From positions 930,001 to 994,000 of the forward strand of contig NZ_CP011853.1 in the NCBI RefSeq assembly GCF_001305675.1: a DNA stretch of 64,000 bases, in the 5' to 3' direction. The stretch comes from Gordonia phthalatica (GTDB lineage Bacteria; Actinomycetota; Actinomycetes; Mycobacteriales; Mycobacteriaceae). A program made the position numbers and the translations under genes. Below are positions 60,320 through 64,000 of the stretch, one piece after another; the first letter of the stretch is position 1; each line of letters begins with the position of its first letter. The notes below the pieces were generated by a model, which searched no databases, was not told where the DNA came from, and saw only the letters and a program-made list of their open reading frames with translations.

Positions 60320-61966
60320 GTGCTCTCCCATGCCCCCACAACCGAATCCGCGCGACCCGCCTGGTGGCAGGACCTCCAGGCCGACGAGTTCGCCTGGCAG
60401 GTGCCCGACGACCTCAACATCGCCCGAGTCTGCGCCGACGACCAGGATCCGGCGGCGACGGCTCTCATCGTCGACACCGGATCGGACGTCTCGCACTACA
60501 CCTTCGGTGAACTCCGCGACCTCAGTCGGCAGTTCGCGGCCGGGCTGCGCGAGGCCGGGATCGACGTGGGGGACCGGATCGGCGTCATGGTGCCGCAGGG
60601 TCTGGAAGTGCTGACCGCCCACCTCGGCGCCTACCGCGCGGGTGTCGTCACCGTCCCGCTGTCGGTGAAGTTCGGTCCGTCCGCCGTCCTGCACCGTCTC
60701 GGCGACTCGGGGGCACGACTGCTGGTGGTCGACGAGCAGATCCTGCCCCGGATCCGCGACGACATCGCAACCCTGCCGGACCTGGAGACCGTCGTCGTGG
60801 TCGGTGCCGCGGGCAACGGTGCCCGCGAGATCGCCTTCGCGGACTTCGCCGATCGGCCCGCCACCACAGAGGCTGACGCGCCGACGACGGCGGAGAGTCC
60901 GGCGATCATCGTCTACACGTCCGGCACCACTGGTGCGGCCAAGGGTGCGCTGCACGCCCACCGTGTCCTGCCCGCCCACATGCCGGCGGTGCGGACGGTC
61001 TTCGGGAACGCGCCGCAGCCCGGTGACGTCTTCTGGACGCCCGCGGACTGGGCGTGGATCGGCGGCCTGTACGACGTCCTCTTTCCTGCACTCGGGATGG
61101 GCTGCGCGGTCGTCGCCACCCCCGACGGGTTCACACCGCAGCGAGCGCTCGAGGTGATGGAGGCCCACCGGGTGACCGCGTCTTTCATCCCGCCGACCGC
61201 GTTGAAGCAGATGCGCGCCACCGGTGTCGACCGCGAGGCCGCGTCCGGCTTGTGCGTGCGCGCGCTGGTGTCGGGCGGTGAATCGTTGGGCGAGGTGCTG
61301 CGTGCCTGGGTCGCGGAGACCTTTCACGTCGACATCAACGAGTTCTACGGGCAGACCGAGATGAACCTGACCATCGGCACCGACCGCACCGCGTGGACCG
61401 CCGAACCCGGGTCGATGGGGCGCGCCTTCCCCGGTTTCACCGTGCGAATTCTGACCGAGGACGACGTCGTCGCCGAGCCCGGGAACGTCGGCGAGATCTG
61501 CGTCGCGACCGGCAATCCCGGGCAGTTCCTCGGCTACTGGAATCTGCCGGACCGTACGCAGGACAAGGTGCACGACGGATGGATTCACACCGGTGACCGC
61601 GGGCGAGCCGACGCCGACGGCAACATCTGGTACGAAGGCCGGGCCGACGACGTGATCTCCTCGGCCGGTTACCGCATCGGTCCGGGGGAGATCGAGGAGT
61701 GCCTGATCACGCATCCGTCCGTCGCGATGGCGGCGGTGATCGGTGTGCCGGACGACCTGCGGGGCGAGGCGGTCCACGCGTTCGTCGTCCCGTCAGCGGA
61801 CGCGGCACCGGAGCAGACCCTGCGCGTCGAACTGCAGAATCATGTGAAGCACCATTTGGCGTTCTACCAGTACCCGCGCCAGATCACGTTCGTCGACGAA
61901 TTGCCGACCACCGTCACCGGGAAGATTCTGCGGCGCGAACTCCGCGTGCTCGCCGCCCAGTCCTGA
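60320..61966 (+). CDS. AMP-dependent acyl-CoA synthetase
   Basis: The ANL-superfamily enzyme activates a carboxylic acid to its acyl-CoA through an acyl-AMP. The 548-aa protein has the P-loop IIVYTSGTTGAAKGALHAH, the A5 motif INEFYGQTEMNLTIG, the A7 segment WIHTGDRGRADADG and the A10 Lys in LPTTVTGKILRRELR. TPADWAWIGGLYDVLF resembles medium-chain or benzoate-type synthetases. GTG 60320 has AAAGGA 9 bases upstream; the in-frame ATG at 60293 lacks a ribosome site but cannot be excluded. It follows the regulator by 53 bp. Confidence 0.9.
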   Translation: MLSHAPTTESARPAWWQDLQADEFAWQVPDDLNIARVCADDQDPAATALIVDTGSDVSHYTFGELRDLSRQFAAGLREAGIDVGDRIGVMVPQGLEVLTAHLGAYRAGVVTVPLSVKFGPSAVLHRLGDSGARLLVVDEQILPRIRDDIATLPDLETVVVVGAAGNGAREIAFADFADRPATTEADAPTTAESPAIIVYTSGTTGAAKGALHAHRVLPAHMPAVRTVFGNAPQPGDVFWTPADWAWIGGLYDVLFPALGMGCAVVATPDGFTPQRALEVMEAHRVTASFIPPTALKQMRATGVDREAASGLCVRALVSGGESLGEVLRAWVAETFHVDINEFYGQTEMNLTIGTDRTAWTAEPGSMGRAFPGFTVRILTEDDVVAEPGNVGEICVATGNPGQFLGYWNLPDRTQDKVHDGWIHTGDRGRADADGNIWYEGRADDVISSAGYRIGPGEIEECLITHPSVAMAAVIGVPDDLRGEAVHAFVVPSADAAPEQTLRVELQNHVKHHLAFYQYPRQITFVDELPTTVTGKILRRELRVLAAQS

Positions 61967-61973
61967 CCCGTCG

Positions 61974-62681
61974 CTACTTCTCCACCTCGAACAGCCCCGA
62001 CAGGGCAGCCGTCTTGGTCTGGTCGGTCGGTGCGGGCGGCTGCGCGGGGTCGGTCGGGACCGTCGACTCGTCGTCGTAGGTGATGTCGTCGTTCGGGTCC
62101 AGCGGGTTGGCGGTCTGCGCGATGGCCTGCGGGCAGTCGAAGCGGCCGGACGCCTTCTTAGCGGTGACCGTCTGCAGTTTCAGCGTGCAGGTCGGCGACG
62201 TGTAGTAGACGCCGTCGATGGACACACCGATCGTGGAGGTGATCGGGGAGCCGGGGACGCGAGCGGTGGCACCGCGGGGCCACGGGAGGATGGCACCCGC
62301 CAAGTCGACGGCCAGGAACTCCAGTTGGGCGCCCTCACCGCGGTCGCCGGCGAAGGTGAACAGGAGCGTGTCGGGTGGCACGTTCGGGTTCGTGGGACCC
62401 GACTTGGCGAACTGCAGGCAGCGGGCGGGCCCGTCGACCGGCGCGACGGAGATCCTGATGGCGCCGTGGGCGTAGTCGAGCCCGTATCCGCTGCGGACGA
62501 TCTCGCCGGCGGTCGGCGTCGTCGTGCACGCGGCGTCCTTGAGGACCTTGGTCGACGTCTTGATCAGGGGCGGTGGCGTCTCGGTACTGCTCGGTGCGGA
62601 GGTCGTGCCGTCGTTGCAGGCGGCCAGCATCAGCATGGCGCCCGCGAGAGCTGCGATCGAGATCGGTCGGATGCGCGTCAT
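61974..62681 (-). CDS. Conserved lipoprotein of unknown function
   Basis: The 235-aa protein has a lipoprotein signal (SIAALAGAMLMLAAC, lipobox LAAC) and an extracytoplasmic domain with four further Cys (DAACTTT; PARCLQF; SPTCTLK; FDCPQA) that could form two disulfides. It ends in a Pro/Asp-rich tail. I do not recognise a family. Its ATG lies 4 bases after the RF3 stop, so the two are probably one transcript. It converges with the acyl-CoA synthetase with a 7-bp gap. Confidence 0.75.
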   Translation of the reverse strand: MTRIRPISIAALAGAMLMLAACNDGTTSAPSSTETPPPLIKTSTKVLKDAACTTTPTAGEIVRSGYGLDYAHGAIRISVAPVDGPARCLQFAKSGPTNPNVPPDTLLFTFAGDRGEGAQLEFLAVDLAGAILPWPRGATARVPGSPITSTIGVSIDGVYYTSPTCTLKLQTVTAKKASGRFDCPQAIAQTANPLDPNDDITYDDESTVPTDPAQPPAPTDQTKTAALSGLFEVEK

Positions 62682-62685
62682 CGGA

Positions 62686-64000
62686 TCAGTCGGCTGCTGC
62701 GACCAGCGGTTCCAGCAGAAGATCCGAGTGCTCCTTCTCGATGTACTGCAGACGCCACTTGTCGGAGAAGAGCGCCAGGATCGCGCCGTCGCTGCGGGTG
62801 AAGACCTCCACGCCGCGCTGCCGGTTCAACTCGGGCGCGCTGGCCTCGTCGGTGCGGCGGGCGATCGAGTAGCCGAGTGGCTCGACGATGGTGTCGACGT
62901 TGAACTCGGCCTTCATGCGTGCGGTCACGACCTCGAACTGCATGGGGCCCACCGCAGCCATGACGGGGGAGGCGTCGCCGCGGATGTCGTTGCGCAGCAC
63001 CTGGACCACGCCCTCGGCGTCCATCTGGTCGACGGCCTTGCGGAACTGCTTGTACTTGTCGGCGGTCGTCACGCGCAGCGCCGAGAAGTGCTCGGGCGCG
63101 AACGACGGGATCGGCGGGAACTGCACCTTGGAATCCATGTACAGGGTGTCGCCGGGAGCCAGCGCCATCGCGTTGACCAGGCCGACGACGTCGCCGGGGT
63201 AGGCGTTGTCGACCGTGGAGCGGTCGCGCCCGAAGACCGCCTGCGCGTACTTGGTGGCGAACGGCTTGCCGGTCTGCGCGTGGGTGACGACCATGCCGCG
63301 CTCGAACTCGCCGGACACGATGCGCATGTAGGCGAGGCGGTCGCGGTGGCTGCTGTCCATGCCTGCCTGCACCTTGAAGACGACGGCGCTGAACGGGTCG
63401 GTGACCTCGCGCTCGTCGCCGTCGATGCTCTCGCGGCCGTGCGGCGGCGGCGCGAACTCGACGAGCGCGTCGAGCAGCTGCCGGACGCCGAAGTTCAGCA
63501 TCGCGGAGGTGAAGATCATCGGCGACGTCTGCCCGGCCAGGAACATCTCCTGGTCGTGGTTCTGGCCGAGCTCGGACAGGAGCTGGTCCTCCTCCTGCGC
63601 CTCGGTCCAGGCGTCGCCCTCGCGCTCGGCGGCCTCGTCGGCGTTCATCAGGATCTCGGGGGCGATCTTCGCTCCGCCGGCCGTGCGCTCGAAGTGGATG
63701 TACTCGCCGGTGCGTCGGTCCAGCAGACCGCGGTAGTCGCCTGCGATGCCGACCGGCACGTACAGGGGCGTCGGGATGAGGCCGATGCGCTCGCTGATCT
63801 CGTCGATCAGCTCCAGAGGCGTCTGGCCGGGGCGGTCCCACTTGTTCACCACGGTGATCACCGGGATGCCGCGGTGGCGGCACACCTGGAACAGCTTCAG
63901 CGTCTGCGGCTCCAGGCCCTTCGCCGCGTCGATCAGCATCACGGCGGCGTCGACCGCGGTCAGCACGCGGTAGGTGTCCTCCGAGAAGTCGGAGTGACCG
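62686..64000 (-). CDS. prfC: Peptide chain release factor 3 (truncated at the window end)
   Basis: The GTPase RF3 recycles RF1/RF2 after translation termination. About 438 C-terminal residues are present; the frame stays open to the window edge (GHSDFSEDTYRVLTAVDAAV). The G4 motif is TVVNKWDR. Further RF3 hallmarks are FLAGQTSPMIFTSAMLNFGV and DPFSAVVFKVQAGMDSSHRDR, with AVGPMQFEVVTARMKAEF near the end. The P-loop lies outside the window. Usual RF3 length is about 530 aa. Confidence 0.95.
   Translation of the reverse strand, partial: GHSDFSEDTYRVLTAVDAAVMLIDAAKGLEPQTLKLFQVCRHRGIPVITVVNKWDRPGQTPLELIDEISERIGLIPTPLYVPVGIAGDYRGLLDRRTGEYIHFERTAGGAKIAPEILMNADEAAEREGDAWTEAQEEDQLLSELGQNHDQEMFLAGQTSPMIFTSAMLNFGVRQLLDALVEFAPPPHGRESIDGDEREVTDPFSAVVFKVQAGMDSSHRDRLAYMRIVSGEFERGMVVTHAQTGKPFATKYAQAVFGRDRSTVDNAYPGDVVGLVNAMALAPGDTLYMDSKVQFPPIPSFAPEHFSALRVTTADKYKQFRKAVDQMDAEGVVQVLRNDIRGDASPVMAAVGPMQFEVVTARMKAEFNVDTIVEPLGYSIARRTDEASAPELNRQRGVEVFTRSDGAILALFSDKWRLQYIEKEHSDLLLEPLVAAAD

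Overview
The window is high-GC DNA from a mycolic-acid actinomycete (order Mycobacteriales). It encodes two MspA-type mycomembrane porins, RpfB, MmpS-like and DUF1023 proteins, and a Corynebacteriales-type Glp/GlpR division module. The order pepD-moaB2 ... mscL ... FmdB/Ruc - 5-FTHF cyclo-ligase - galU - moeA/glp - rimJ - glpR ... pmt - rsmI - pabB - metG - tatD - rpfB - ksgA - ispE matches the Mycobacterium tuberculosis Rv0983-Rv1011 backbone, with insertions. Gordonia or a close relative is the best guess. The genus is an inference from gene content, not proven.

Layout. 1-3.4 kb: end of an HtrA/PepD protease, MoaB2, a small overlapping gene, two porins and a heme oxygenase with an IdeR/DtxR-like box. 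3.4-6.3 kb: two complete insertion sequences side by side (IS110 and IS256 families). 6.4-17.5 kb: mscL with a long tail, a SAF protein, nhaA, an alanine symporter, a Ruc-type zinc-ribbon protein behind a CIRCE operator, 5-FTHF cyclo-ligase, galU, glp-rimJ-glpR, a 58-aa protein and two hypotheticals. 18-25.4 kb: an accessory island ending next to the 3' end of tRNA-Ala(CGC). It holds an IS3 relic, phage antirepressor and tail-protein remnants, an overlapping pair of little-known genes (one DUF5994-like), a truncated gene, a complete IS21 element, and IS630 and IS30 relics. 25.5 kb: a 30-codon gene with a strong ribosome binding site. 26-36 kb: secreted HNH nuclease lipoprotein, carboxylesterase, a type VII-like small protein with a DUF1023 hydrolase, an AurF-like diiron oxygenase coupled to FprB, a Na+/H+ antiporter and a universal stress protein. 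36-55 kb: MFS transporter, Pmt, RsmI-TDT transporter, a minus-strand run HAD mutase - GH65 - metG - pabB, then PhzF-TatD-RpfB-KsgA-IspE-ABC-F-DUF4282. 55-64 kb: a 3-hydroxyisobutyryl-CoA hydrolase-like enzyme, a symporter / small membrane protein / PucR-type regulator / acyl-CoA synthetase cluster, a lipoprotein and RF3 (runs off the window).

Coupling is common: ATGA, GTGA or TGATG overlaps join rsmI-TDT, phzF-tatD, ksgA-ispE, istA-istB, the DUF5994 pair, the T7SS-like pair and the symporter pair. The items most worth a second look are the 30-aa peptide gene, the CIRCE-controlled Ruc orthologue, the IS110 element with candidate boundaries and non-coding end, the solo IS21 terminus that points to an IS-mediated rearrangement, and the rpfB-ksgA intergenic palindromes. 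No single obviously new defence or biosynthetic system was seen.
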